Shown piece after piece: positions 8,844-17,323 of a DNA stretch of 64,000 nt. Within the stretch, counting starts at the first letter, position 1; each line of letters begins with the position of its first letter. The notes below the pieces were generated by a model. It was not told the origin of the DNA. It made no database searches and was given only the letters and a program-made list of their open reading frames with translations. This stretch comes from Actinoplanes cyaneus. Its GTDB lineage: Bacteria; Actinomycetota; Actinomycetes; Mycobacteriales; Micromonosporaceae. The position numbers were made by a program, and so were the translations under genes. Location of the stretch: positions 124,001-188,000 of the forward strand of contig NZ_BOMH01000018.1 in the NCBI RefSeq assembly GCF_016862095.1, written 5' to 3'.

Positions 8844-11800
8844 ATGACGACGCGGACCGCTCGCGTGGGGTTCAGTGCCTGGTGGCTCGCGCAGATCGCG
8901 CTGTACTACGCCTTCCCCGGCGCGCACCTGTACACGTGGGCGCTGCTCGGCTACTCGTCGGCCGTCGCGGTCCTCGTCGGAGTGCGGCTCTACCGGCCGG
9001 CCCAGCGCCTGCCCTGGTATCTCACCAGCGCCGCGCTGGCGTTCTTCACCACCGGCGACAGTTGGTACAACCTGCTCCTCGCTCTCGGGCGCGAACCGGG
9101 GTTCCCCGGCCTCGCCGACCTTTTCTACCTGCTCTTCTACCCACTGCTGACCGCCGCTTTCCTGCTGTTCATCAGGGCCCGGTCGGGCAGCGGGGACAAC
9201 CGGGCGGCGCTGCTGGACGCCCTCGTCCCGACCGTCGGGCTCGGGCTGGTGGCCTGGGTCTACTGGATCGCGCCGTTCACCCGGGCGCAGGACCTCTCGC
9301 TGCTGGAGAAGGTCGTCTCGATCGGCTACCCGCTCGGTGACGTGCTCGTCCTCGCCATGATCCTGCGGATGGTGGCCACCACCGGCCGCCGCCCGAAGGC
9401 GCTCTCCGGCCTCGGCGTGGCCATGGTCGGCCTGCTGCTCTCGGACATCTTCTACGGCCAGTCCCAGCTGCGCAGCGACTGGACGCTCGGCGGCCCGGTC
9501 GACCTCGGCTGGATCGTGTTCTACACCGCGATGGGCTACACCGCGCTGCGGCCGGCGATGAGCGAGCTCACCGAGCCCGGCGAGCGGTCCCGTCCGGTCA
9601 TCGGCCGGCACCGGCTGATCTGGCTGACCGCGGCCGCGCTGATCGCACCCGCCGTGCTGTGCCTGGAGGACCTGCAGGGCCACCCCGTCGAGGTGGCGCG
9701 CGGCGGCATCGTCGACGCGCCGGTGATAGCGGCCGCCGCGGCGATCATGTTCGTGCTGGTGCTGGCCCGCGTCTCGGACCTGGCCGTGGCGCAGCGGCAG
9801 GCCGGAGCCCGGGAGCGGGCGCTGCGCGAGGCCGGCACGCTGCTCTTCTCCGCCACCACCGAGGAGGAGGTCAAGGAGGCGGTCGAGCGGGCCATCGTGC
9901 GTCTGCTGCCGCCCGGCACCCCGTACTTCCTGGACCTGAGCGCCGCGATGCCGGGCGCCGCGGAGGTGACCGTGCACTGGCGCTCCGCGGCGGACCTGCC
10001 GCCGGGAAGCCACGCCGGCGGGTTCGCCGACGCCCTGTTCGCCAGCCAGCCGCTGCCCGGCGGCGACCGGCACGGCCAGATCGTCCTGGGCGCCGCCGGG
10101 GACGTGCTGCACACCGTCCGGCCGTCGCTGCAGACGCTGTGCGCGCAGGTCGCGGTGGTGCTCGAGCGGATCGCGCTGACCGCGGAGGTCAACCAGCGGG
10201 CCAGCGAGGCGTACTTCCGCGCCCTGATCCAGAGCACCGCCGACGTCATCCTGATCGTGGGCGACGACGACACCGTCCGGTACGTCAGCCCGTCCGCCAC
10301 CAAGCTGTTCGGCGCCCCGATCGCGGTGGACACCCCGATGTCCCTGCTGATCGCCGCCGAGGGTCAGGACGCGCTCCGGGACACCCTGGCCCGGGTCCGG
10401 CACACGCAGGGCGAGCTCGACGGGGTCGAGCTGACCGCGCGGGGCGCCGGCCGCCGCACCATGCTGGTCGAGTGCGACCTGCGCGATCTGCGCGACGACC
10501 CGTCGGTTGCCGGGCTGGTCGTCACCATGCGTGACGTCACCGAGCAGCGCCGCCTCGAGGACGACCTCACCCACCAGGCGTTCCACGACTCGCTCACCGG
10601 CCTGGCCAACCGGGTGCTGTTCCGCAACCGCCTGGAGCAGGCGTTCATGGTCGCCGAGCGGGACGCCGCCACGCTGGGTGTGCTCTTCGTCGACCTGGAC
10701 GACTTCAAGGAGGTCAACGACACGCTCGGGCACGCCGTCGGCGACCAGCTGCTGCTCGCCGTGGCGCACCGGATCTCCGCGATCATCGGGGCCGGCAGCA
10801 CCGCGGCCCGGATGGGCGGCGACGAGTTCGCCATCCTGATCGAGCAGAGCAACAGCGCCGACGCCACCGAGGAGGTCGCCGCCCGGATCGTCGCGGAGCT
10901 CGCGGCGCCCCTGGAGGTGCGCGACGGCGAGGGCGGCCTGCACCTGGTCAGCGGCAAGGTCAGCGTCGGCGTCGCCCTGAACCGGGACGCCGACAACGCC
11001 ACCGAGCTGCTGCGCCACGCCGACCTGGCGCTCTACCTGGCCAAGGGCATGGGCAAGGGCGGCTGGCAGCGGTACCAGAGCGACCTGGCGCACTCCATGG
11101 TGCAGCGCCTGGAGCTGCGCACCCAGCTGCACGAGGCGATCGAGGACGAGCAGTTCATGCTGCAGTTCCAGCCGATCGTCGAGCTCGCCGACCAGCGGGT
11201 CACCGGCGTCGAGGCGCTGGTGCGCTGGCAGCACCCGACCCGCGGGCTGCTCGGCCCGTTCCACTTCGTGGAGGCGGCCGAGGAGAACGGCGCGATCGTC
11301 GGCATCGGCAGCTGGGTGCTGCGCGAGGCGCTGCGGCAGATCGCCGTGTGGAAGGCCGAGGACCCGCAGACCACGCTGCGCTACGTCAGCGTGAACGTGT
11401 CACCGCTGCAGTTCCGCGCCGCGGACTTCGTCCAGCAGGTCCGCGAGGCCCTGACGGAGGCCGGGGCACGGCCCGAGTGGCTCCTGCTGGAGATCACCGA
11501 GAGCCTGGTCCTCAAGGACGCCGACAAGGTGGTCCAGGACCTGCGCGCCTTGCGCGCCATTGGAGTCCGGGTCGCCATCGACGATTTCGGTACGGGATAC
11601 AGCTCCCTCAGCTATCTGCGACAGATGCCCGTGGACGTGCTCAAGCTGGACAAGTCGTTCATCGACGACATCCTGACGAGCCGGCAGCAGCACGCTCTCG
11701 TGGACGCGATCGTCACGCTGGCCGGGAACCTGGATCTCGCCGTGGTGGCGGAGGGCATCGAGGAGGCGGGACAGCGGATCGCGCTGGACACCATGGGTTG

Positions 11801-11897
11801 TCACTACGGACAGGGTTACCACTTCGCCAAGCCGCTGTGGCCGGCGGAGATCCCGGCGCTGACCACGGTGGCGGTGCCGGCGGCACTGAGCGCGTGA
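8844..11897 (+). CDS. Membrane PAS-GGDEF-EAL protein (c-di-GMP synthesis/turnover)
   Basis: 1017-residue protein. About eight N-terminal membrane helices (residues 8-290) form a sensor region like that of the other two GGDEF proteins in this window. A GAF-like linker follows, then PAS (about 450-560, FRALIQSTADVILIVG), GGDEF (motif RMGGDEFAIL near 656) and EAL (GVEALVRWQHP near 788, then LLEITES, DDFGTGYSSL, KLDKSFI). Both catalytic signatures look intact, so it may make and degrade c-di-GMP. No RxxD inhibitory site is seen five residues before GGDEF. The start ATG at 8844 has GGAG at 8834-8837; the longer in-frame extension to 8748 has no family content. It stands alone between divergent and downstream genes. 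Confidence 0.93.
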   Translation: MTTRTARVGFSAWWLAQIALYYAFPGAHLYTWALLGYSSAVAVLVGVRLYRPAQRLPWYLTSAALAFFTTGDSWYNLLLALGREPGFPGLADLFYLLFYPLLTAAFLLFIRARSGSGDNRAALLDALVPTVGLGLVAWVYWIAPFTRAQDLSLLEKVVSIGYPLGDVLVLAMILRMVATTGRRPKALSGLGVAMVGLLLSDIFYGQSQLRSDWTLGGPVDLGWIVFYTAMGYTALRPAMSELTEPGERSRPVIGRHRLIWLTAAALIAPAVLCLEDLQGHPVEVARGGIVDAPVIAAAAAIMFVLVLARVSDLAVAQRQAGARERALREAGTLLFSATTEEEVKEAVERAIVRLLPPGTPYFLDLSAAMPGAAEVTVHWRSAADLPPGSHAGGFADALFASQPLPGGDRHGQIVLGAAGDVLHTVRPSLQTLCAQVAVVLERIALTAEVNQRASEAYFRALIQSTADVILIVGDDDTVRYVSPSATKLFGAPIAVDTPMSLLIAAEGQDALRDTLARVRHTQGELDGVELTARGAGRRTMLVECDLRDLRDDPSVAGLVVTMRDVTEQRRLEDDLTHQAFHDSLTGLANRVLFRNRLEQAFMVAERDAATLGVLFVDLDDFKEVNDTLGHAVGDQLLLAVAHRISAIIGAGSTAARMGGDEFAILIEQSNSADATEEVAARIVAELAAPLEVRDGEGGLHLVSGKVSVGVALNRDADNATELLRHADLALYLAKGMGKGGWQRYQSDLAHSMVQRLELRTQLHEAIEDEQFMLQFQPIVELADQRVTGVEALVRWQHPTRGLLGPFHFVEAAEENGAIVGIGSWVLREALRQIAVWKAEDPQTTLRYVSVNVSPLQFRAADFVQQVREALTEAGARPEWLLLEITESLVLKDADKVVQDLRALRAIGVRVAIDDFGTGYSSLSYLRQMPVDVLKLDKSFIDDILTSRQQHALVDAIVTLAGNLDLAVVAEGIEEAGQRIALDTMGCHYGQGYHFAKPLWPAEIPALTTVAVPAALSA

Positions 11898-12044
11898 GCT
11901 GAGCGTGCCGACCACGCAACGATCCACCTTACGTACGGGAAATCCGTTATGTTGTCGGCTGTCGGTAACCGAACACTCACTAACAGGGTGGGATCGCCGG
12001 TTATCGACTGGCGCGACCGGCCGGTAGAGGGCAGGGTCACAGGG

Positions 12045-12710
12045 GTGCTGAACAACCCCGTGTGGGCCGCCCTCTCCGGGCCGCAGGCCGGCTATGCCGA
12101 GGCCGCTGGAGACGCCGCCCGATACCTGCCCGAGATCGCCCCGTTCTGCGCCGTCAGCGACCCGTCCGACCCGGCCGCCTGGCGCGACCTCGCCACCCTC
12201 ACCGACCACGCCCTGCTCACCGGGCCGGCGCTCAGCCCGCCGGCCGGCTGGGTCGAGGAGTCCCGGATGAAGGGCGTGCAGATGGTCGGCACCGCGATGT
12301 CCGCGGTCGACGACCCGGAAGCGGTCCCGCTGACCGAGCACGATGTGCCCGAGATGCTGGAGCTGGTCGCCCGGGCGCAACCCGGCCCGTTCCGCAAGCG
12401 CACCCTCGACCTGGGCCGCTACCTGGGCATCCGCGCCGAGGACGGCCGGCTGATCTCGATGGCCGGCGAGCGGTTCCGGATGCCGGGGTGGACCGAGGTG
12501 TCGGCGGTCTGCACCGACCCGGAGTTCCGCGGCCAGGGGCTCGGCGCCCGGCTGACGCTCGCCGTGGCCTCCGGCATCCTGGCCCGCGGTGAGCTGCCGT
12601 TCCTGCACGCCGTGCACGACAACGAGGACGCGATCCGGCTTTACGGCCGGCTCGGCTTCTCGCACAACGCGGACGTGTGGTTCGCGTCCTTCCGCCACGT
12701 CGGCTCCTGA
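12045..12710 (+). CDS. GNAT family N-acetyltransferase
   Basis: About 221 residues if started at the GTG at 12045, where family homology begins (NNPVWAALSGPQAGYAEA) and GAGGGCAGGG lies about 10 bases upstream. An in-frame ATG at 11949 would add 32 residues, but it lies within a TATGTT that itself looks like a -10 box. The acetyl-CoA binding segment is VCTDPEFRGQGLGARLTLAVA, with the late strand and helix PFLHAVHDNEDAIRLYGRLGF. This resembles FR47-like GNATs. The acceptor is unknown. The last 11 bases around the stop codon are tandemly duplicated (12701-12711 and 12714-12724). Confidence 0.88.
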   Translation: MLNNPVWAALSGPQAGYAEAAGDAARYLPEIAPFCAVSDPSDPAAWRDLATLTDHALLTGPALSPPAGWVEESRMKGVQMVGTAMSAVDDPEAVPLTEHDVPEMLELVARAQPGPFRKRTLDLGRYLGIRAEDGRLISMAGERFRMPGWTEVSAVCTDPEFRGQGLGARLTLAVASGILARGELPFLHAVHDNEDAIRLYGRLGFSHNADVWFASFRHVGS

Positions 12711-12724
12711 CGCCGGCTCCTGAC
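12701..12724. repeat. Duplicated stop-codon segment of the GNAT gene
   Basis: CGGCTCCTGAC occurs at 12701-12711, containing the stop codon, and again at 12714-12724, a 13-bp period. Small, but of the same kind as the tail duplications at 4.7, 27.6 and 32.7 kb. Confidence 0.7.
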
Positions 12725-12735
12725 CGCAGCGCCGG

Positions 12736-13113
12736 TCAGGTGGCCAGGCGATAAGCGGCCCAGCTCACCACGGGCACGACGTAGAGGGCGAACCCCGGCC
12801 AGGCGACCGCCGTGCCCAGCCGCCAGCCGGAGTCGGCGTCCGGCGCCCGCGCCACGACCAGCGCGGCGCTCACGCCCAGGCCGGCGAGCGCCACCGGCAG
12901 GCCGAGACAGGTGGCCAGCCCCAGGAGCACGTCCTGCTCGCCGTAAGCGAGCGGGTTGTCGTCGGCCGGGCCGGGCCGCGAGGCGCCGAGCAGCACGGCT
13001 GACGCCTCGCCGCCCAGCCACCACAGCGACACGGTGAACAGCGCCCGCCGTCGCACCTGGGCGACGAACCACGGATCCACCAGGTCCTCGCGACGCCGCC
13101 CCATGCCGATCAT
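12736..13113 (-). CDS. Small integral membrane protein of unknown function
   Basis: 125 residues. A charged cytoplasmic N-terminus (MGRRREDLVDPWFVAQVRRR) is followed by three probable membrane helices: LFTVSLWWLGGEASAVLLG, LLGLATCLGLPVALAGLGV/SAALVVA, and GFALYVVPVVSWAAYRL. No enzymatic or binding motif is recognisable. It is codirectional with the flavin-dependent dehydrogenase gene upstream, but the 62-bp gap and lack of shared theme leave operon membership open. The start is the first ATG; an internal ATG three codons later (MGRRRE) is equally possible. Confidence 0.7.
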   Translation of the reverse strand: MIGMGRRREDLVDPWFVAQVRRRALFTVSLWWLGGEASAVLLGASRPGPADDNPLAYGEQDVLLGLATCLGLPVALAGLGVSAALVVARAPDADSGWRLGTAVAWPGFALYVVPVVSWAAYRLAT

Positions 13114-13175
13114 GGGATCAGCCTAGGAACCGGTTGTGCGCGAACGGTGCCGGCCGTGTGCAGGTTCCGGGCGGG

Positions 13176-14357
13176 TCAGAGCTGGCCGTGGTTCGGGGGC
13201 AGGACGCCGGCCAGCTCGTAGGCCGCGATGTGGTGGTACTTCCAGTCGTAGGGGTCGTGCACGCTGTGCGTGCGCGCGTTGCGCCAGTGCCGGTCCAGGT
13301 CGTACTTCGCGGCGGCCGAGCTGGTCCCGCACATCTGGAACAGCTCCGAGCCGGCCTCGACCGCCACCTCGCTGCCGAACGCCTTCGCGGCCGCCACCGC
13401 CAGCGAGCCCCGTGCCGCGGCGTCGGCGTCCACCGGGGTCAGGGTCGTCTCCTCGAGGGTCCGGGCGGCGGAGTCGAGCAGCGCCTCGGCCGCGCGCACC
13501 CGGGTGGCGAGCCGGCCGTACCGGTGCCGCACGTGCGGATCGTCGGTGGCGGCCGACGCACCGGCCCGGACCGCCTCGGTCGATGGCCGGGCCTTCGTCC
13601 GCAGGTAGGTCCGGGCGTCGGCCAGCGCGGCGCCGGCGATGCCGACCTCGATCGCGGTGTGGTAGAGCTGCGCGCGGGCGCCGAGCTGCTGCGGCTGCTC
13701 GTACGCGCTCGCGTAGTCGATCCGCATCCCGGGCTCGACCGGCACGTCGGTGAACGTCGCGGTGCCGCTGATCGTGGCGCGCTGCCCGATCACGTCCCAG
13801 TCGCTGTCGACGGACACGCCGTGGGCGTCCCGGGCCACGAACGCGAGCACCAGCCGGCCGTCCTCGTCGAGGGCGCTCACGGCGATCCAGGCGCTGGTCA
13901 GGGCCCCGGTCGTGTAGTACTTGACGCCGTTCAGCCGGCCGCCGGAGATCCTCGTACGCAAATCCTGGGCGTGTTGTCCGCCGCGTTCGGCGAGAGCGTT
14001 GCCGAACCGGCGGCCGGCCAGGACCTCGCCGAAGAGGCGCTTGCGGGTTTCCGGGCCACCGTGCACGGCCAGCACGTCGACCAGCAGGAAGTGCGCCTGC
14101 GGGACCTGGGCGATGGACGGGTCGGCGGCCGCGACGACCCGGGCGACCTCGGCGAGCGTGCGCGGGCCGAGACCGGGGCCGCCGTCGACGGCCGGCACCG
14201 TGATGGCGAGAAGGCCGGAGGCGTCGAGAGCGGCGAGCGCCTCGGACGGGATCACCGTCGCGCCGTCACGGTCACGCTGGATCGCGCCGGGGGCGAGCTC
14301 CGCGGCGAGCCGGTGGGCGGCCGCGACGGCCTCGTCGTGCGTCTGTGGGACAGGCAT
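13176..14357 (-). CDS. SfnB-like acyl-CoA dehydrogenase family oxidoreductase
   Basis: 393-residue flavoprotein of the acyl-CoA dehydrogenase superfamily, in the branch containing SfnB and DszC-like monooxygenases. Visible features are the N-terminal helical domain with PQAHFLLVDVL, the central beta domain with LNGVKYYTTGALTSAWIAVSA and GQRATISGTATF, and the C-terminal helical bundle with ELFQMCGTSSAAAKYDLDRHWRNARTHSVHDP, where WRNARTHSVHDP is the family's late conserved segment. Such enzymes use reduced flavin for organosulfur or related oxidations; a sulfur-acquisition role is inference from the family. The usual acyl-CoA dehydrogenase catalytic glutamate is not obvious. No flavin reductase or sulfonate transporter gene lies nearby. 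Confidence 0.85.
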   Translation of the reverse strand: MPVPQTHDEAVAAAHRLAAELAPGAIQRDRDGATVIPSEALAALDASGLLAITVPAVDGGPGLGPRTLAEVARVVAAADPSIAQVPQAHFLLVDVLAVHGGPETRKRLFGEVLAGRRFGNALAERGGQHAQDLRTRISGGRLNGVKYYTTGALTSAWIAVSALDEDGRLVLAFVARDAHGVSVDSDWDVIGQRATISGTATFTDVPVEPGMRIDYASAYEQPQQLGARAQLYHTAIEVGIAGAALADARTYLRTKARPSTEAVRAGASAATDDPHVRHRYGRLATRVRAAEALLDSAARTLEETTLTPVDADAAARGSLAVAAAKAFGSEVAVEAGSELFQMCGTSSAAAKYDLDRHWRNARTHSVHDPYDWKYHHIAAYELAGVLPPNHGQL

Positions 14358-14441
14358 CCACCGATCGTAGGGTTCCGCGGTTCCTCAAGTGGACCCCGGG
14401 CCGACCGATCAAACGCAGGTCAGCGCGGCGGAGGAGGGATC

Positions 14442-15938
14442 ATGCACATCTGGAACAGGCGCGTGCCGGCGATCCATCTCGTGCTCGGCCTCCTCTACGT
14501 CGCGGTGCTGCTGCTCTCCACCGCGGCACTGCGTGCCGGTCTCGCGCCGTACGAGCAGGTCGCCGAGGGCGCCCGCGTGGTCTTCGGCGTGATCGGCATG
14601 GTCGCCGCGATCCGGGCGTCCCGCGCGCCGGCGCTGCTGCCCCGGTTGCGGCAGGCGTGGCGGGCCGTCACCGTCAGCCTCGCCGTGCTGATCGCCTCCC
14701 CGCTGCTGGTCGCCGGCCTGAAAGCGGCCGGGATCACCGCCGCCGACGACGTCACGCACGTCGCGTTCGTGATCGCCCTGCTGGTCGCGCTGCAGCGGTT
14801 CCCGCTCGCCCCGATGAACCGCCGGGACCGGCTGAAGGCCGCGCTCGACGCCGGAACGGTGCTCGCCGGCGGCGGCGTGCTGCTCTGGTACGTGTCGTTC
14901 GGCCCCTACGTCGACGCGCACGGCCTGTCCCTCGCGGTCGTCGTCGCCGCCGGCGTCTACCCGCTCGTCGACCTGGCCCTGCTGTTCATCGTGGCGCGCG
15001 CCCTGCTGCGCGGCTCCGACCCGTCCGCGACGCGTCCTCTGCGACTGCTCGCGGCCGGGACGCTGATCCTGTTCGCCGGCGACGGCGTCCACGGATACCT
15101 GCGCGGGCACGACCGGATCGAGATGCACTCACCCTGGCAGTTCGTCTGCTGGATCACCACCGACGCGCTGCTCGCGGCGGCCGCCGCCGAACAGTGCCGG
15201 GCCATCGCCGCCGGTCGGCGCGCATCGCGTGGCGATCTGCGCGGCAGCCGTCGCCTGCCGTTCGCGGCGGTCGCCATGGCGCATCTGCTGATGCTGATCG
15301 CCGCCCTGCGGGAGGACACCCTCTACCCCTGGGGCGGCCTGGCGATCGGCGCAACCGTGCTCAGCGCGCTCGTCCTGTTCCGCCAGACGCTGGTGCAGCG
15401 GGAGAGCGACGAGCGGGCCGGCACCGACAGCCTGACCGGTCTTGCCAACCGGGCGCGGTTCCGGGCCACGTCGTACCGGAACCTGGCCCGCAACGCCCGG
15501 GCCGGCCGCCACTCGGCGGTCCTGGTGATCGACATGAACGGCTTCAAAGAGGTCAACGACACCCTGGGCCACAAGTCGGGAGACCTGGTGCTGGTCGAGT
15601 TCGCCGAGGTTCTCAAGCGCTGCGTGCCCGCCCCCGGGCTGCCGTGCCGGATGGGCGGAGACGAGTTCTCCGTCGTGCTGACCGATCTTGATTACCCGGA
15701 GCAGGCCTACGAGGTGGCCGGGCGGATCGCCGCGGCGATGGGCCCCGTCGCGATCGGCAACCGGCTCATCCCGCTCGCGGCGAGCATCGGCGTGGCCGTC
15801 TCCGCGCCGGGCGAGCTGACCCACGACGAGATCGTGCACCGGGCCGACCTGGCGATGTACCGCGCGAAGGCGCTCGGGCCGGAGACCCGGTGGGCGGTCT
15901 GGCAGGAATCCCTGGAACCCCAGGCCGCTGCCGCCTGA
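14442..15938 (+). CDS. Membrane-bound diguanylate cyclase (GGDEF only)
   Basis: 498-residue protein with about nine N-terminal membrane helices (residues 8-310), of the same general design as the N-termini of the c-di-GMP proteins at 8.8 and 60.8 kb, then a single GGDEF domain (about 320-490). The signatures DSLTGLANRARF, DMNGFKEVNDTLGHKSGD and RMGGDEFSVVL (near residue 405) are intact, as is the late ADLAMYRAKALG. No RxxD product-inhibition site precedes GGDEF. It should convert two GTP to c-di-GMP at the membrane. GAGGAGGG ends 5 bases before the ATG, a strong ribosome-binding site that fixes the start. No EAL domain, so it is a dedicated synthase. Confidence 0.93.
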   Translation: MHIWNRRVPAIHLVLGLLYVAVLLLSTAALRAGLAPYEQVAEGARVVFGVIGMVAAIRASRAPALLPRLRQAWRAVTVSLAVLIASPLLVAGLKAAGITAADDVTHVAFVIALLVALQRFPLAPMNRRDRLKAALDAGTVLAGGGVLLWYVSFGPYVDAHGLSLAVVVAAGVYPLVDLALLFIVARALLRGSDPSATRPLRLLAAGTLILFAGDGVHGYLRGHDRIEMHSPWQFVCWITTDALLAAAAAEQCRAIAAGRRASRGDLRGSRRLPFAAVAMAHLLMLIAALREDTLYPWGGLAIGATVLSALVLFRQTLVQRESDERAGTDSLTGLANRARFRATSYRNLARNARAGRHSAVLVIDMNGFKEVNDTLGHKSGDLVLVEFAEVLKRCVPAPGLPCRMGGDEFSVVLTDLDYPEQAYEVAGRIAAAMGPVAIGNRLIPLAASIGVAVSAPGELTHDEIVHRADLAMYRAKALGPETRWAVWQESLEPQAAAA

Positions 15939-16115
15939 CAAACCATTCCGCTGGTACGGGCGGTCCGGCGCGAGCCTCGCGGCGGACCAGTCCCCTGGAT
16001 GACAGCCCCCCGCGGTCCTCAACCCCTCCGGAGTGACGTCCATCCCGAGCCCGGCACCTCCGGGCCGGGTGTCCCCTTCACCCCGTCCGCCCCCGGCCGC
16101 CCCCGGCCGCGGGCC

Positions 16116-16138
16116 GCCGACGAGCGCGAGCCGTCGGC
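16116..16138. terminator. Possible hairpin between convergent genes
   Basis: GCCGACG (16116-16122) pairs exactly with CGTCGGC (16132-16138) around a 9-base loop, between the convergent diguanylate cyclase and cutC genes. The surrounding 15939-16151 sequence is GC-rich and otherwise empty. Confidence 0.45.
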
Positions 16139-16151
16139 GCGAGGCTCGCGG

Positions 16152-16886
16152 TCAGGGGCGGGCGCCGGCGGTCCGCAAGGCGGCCAGCATCCGATCCACC
16201 TCGCGCTCGTCGGTGGTCTCGCGGCCCGTGGAGCTCGGGGCTGCGGTGCCGAGCGTCAAGGCGGCGGCGTCGGGAACGGTGTGCTTCGCGGAGGCGTGCA
16301 CGGCCTGCACCCCGAGCCGGACGAGTGACTCGATCAGTTCGGTGCGCACCCCGCCACCAGCCATGACCTCCACCCGGCCGGCGGCCGCCGTGACCAGGCG
16401 GGACAGGGCCGGCAGGCCGTCACCCACGGTGGTCGTCCCACCCGCGGTCAGGACCCGCCGCACCCCGAGCCCGTGCAGCGCCTCGATCGCCTTCTCCGGG
16501 TCGGGCAGCAGGTCGAACGCCCGGTGGAACGTGACGTCCGCACCGGCCGCGGCCTCGACGACACGCTCCACCAGAGCCTCGTCGATCCGTCCGTCGCGAA
16601 CGCCACCGATCACGACACCGGCGGCGCCCTCGGCCACGGCGTGCCGGACGTCCCGGACGATGACAGCGGTCTCCGCCGCGGAGTAGTCGAAGTCGCCGGT
16701 CCGCGGCCTGACCAGCACGTGCGCGGGCCGCGCGCTCGGCATCGAGACGGCCGCCTCGATCAGGCCGAACGACGGGGTGACGCCGCCGAGCGCCAGCGCC
16801 GAGCACAACTCCACCCGATCCACCCCGCATCGGGTGGCGATGGAGAGGCCGTGCGCGTCCTGAACCGCAAGCTCGAAGGCGATCAT
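16152..16886 (-). CDS. cutC: CutC family protein
   Basis: 244-residue TIM-barrel protein of the CutC family, once linked to copper homeostasis; the reaction is not established. The conserved N-terminus is plain (FELAVQDAHGLSIATRCGVDRVELCSAL, in pieces), followed by LALGGVTPSFGLIEA, HVLVRPRTGDFDYSAAE, GVVIGGVRDGRID, VTFHRAFDLLPDPEKAIEAL, RVLTAGG and VEVMAGGGVR. Length is typical of bacterial CutC. It is monocistronic and convergent with the diguanylate cyclase gene. No copper ATPase, chaperone or CsoR gene is close, so context gives no support for a metal role here. Confidence 0.95.
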   Translation of the reverse strand: MIAFELAVQDAHGLSIATRCGVDRVELCSALALGGVTPSFGLIEAAVSMPSARPAHVLVRPRTGDFDYSAAETAVIVRDVRHAVAEGAAGVVIGGVRDGRIDEALVERVVEAAAGADVTFHRAFDLLPDPEKAIEALHGLGVRRVLTAGGTTTVGDGLPALSRLVTAAAGRVEVMAGGGVRTELIESLVRLGVQAVHASAKHTVPDAAALTLGTAAPSSTGRETTDEREVDRMLAALRTAGARP

Positions 16887-16988
16887 TAAACAATCATTGC
16901 AGTAACGGGGACGGCCGCGGCAGCCACACCTCCGGCAACAAAGATCACAACCCCGCCCCGCCCACGCGAGCCGTCTCCACGATCAGCC

Positions 16989-17226
16989 GGCTGGCACTCA
17001 CGGCTGCCTCACGGCCCCGCAACAGCCCCCAGCACCAGCCCACCCCCCGCGGCTGGCACTCACGGCTGCCCAACCGCCCCGCAACAGCCCCCAGCACCAG
17101 CCCACCCCCGGCGGCTGGCACTCACGGCTGCCCAACCGCCCCGCGACAACCCCCAGCACCAGCCCACCCCCGGCGGCTGGTACTCACGGCTCTCCCGCGC
17201 GCTCGAGAGAACCGTGTGCACCAGCC
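16989..17226. repeat. 62-bp tandem repeat array, about 3.8 copies
   Basis: GGCTGGCACTCACGGCTG starts at 16989, 17051 and 17113, with a variant at 17175, an exact 62-bp period. Each unit ends in CCCAGCACCAGCC, which can pair with the opening GGCTGG of the same or next unit. The last unit diverges and folds as a hairpin (GGCTGGTACTCACGG against CCGTGTGCACCAGCC), resembling the hairpin family at 46.5 and 49.1 kb. The array fills most of the 437-bp gap (16887-17323) downstream of the MFS gene; I see no gene in it. Confidence 0.9.
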
Positions 17227-17323
17227 CGGATCGCGAGTCGCGGCAGAACCCACGGGTCGCCGACCTCGCGCGACGCCGTCGGCACTTCGGATCGCCGTGC
17301 GGCTCGCCGGCCGAGGAGGGTGG

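Noticed and set aside
6513..11264. Very long reverse-strand open frame (1583 codons) and similar long antisense frames near 13.1, 27.6, 35.1 and 39.7 kb
   Set aside because: They run opposite well-supported genes, have compositionally biased Arg/Gly/Pro/His-rich translations and show no family motifs; they are GC-bias shadows.
11949..12044. N-terminal extension of the GNAT gene
   Set aside because: The ATG lies in a -10-like TATGTT and the added residues match no GNAT; the GTG at 12045 has a better ribosome-binding site.
16989..17226. 62-bp repeat considered as a CRISPR array
   Set aside because: Units are contiguous and near identical over their whole length, with no variable spacers, and no cas genes are in the window.
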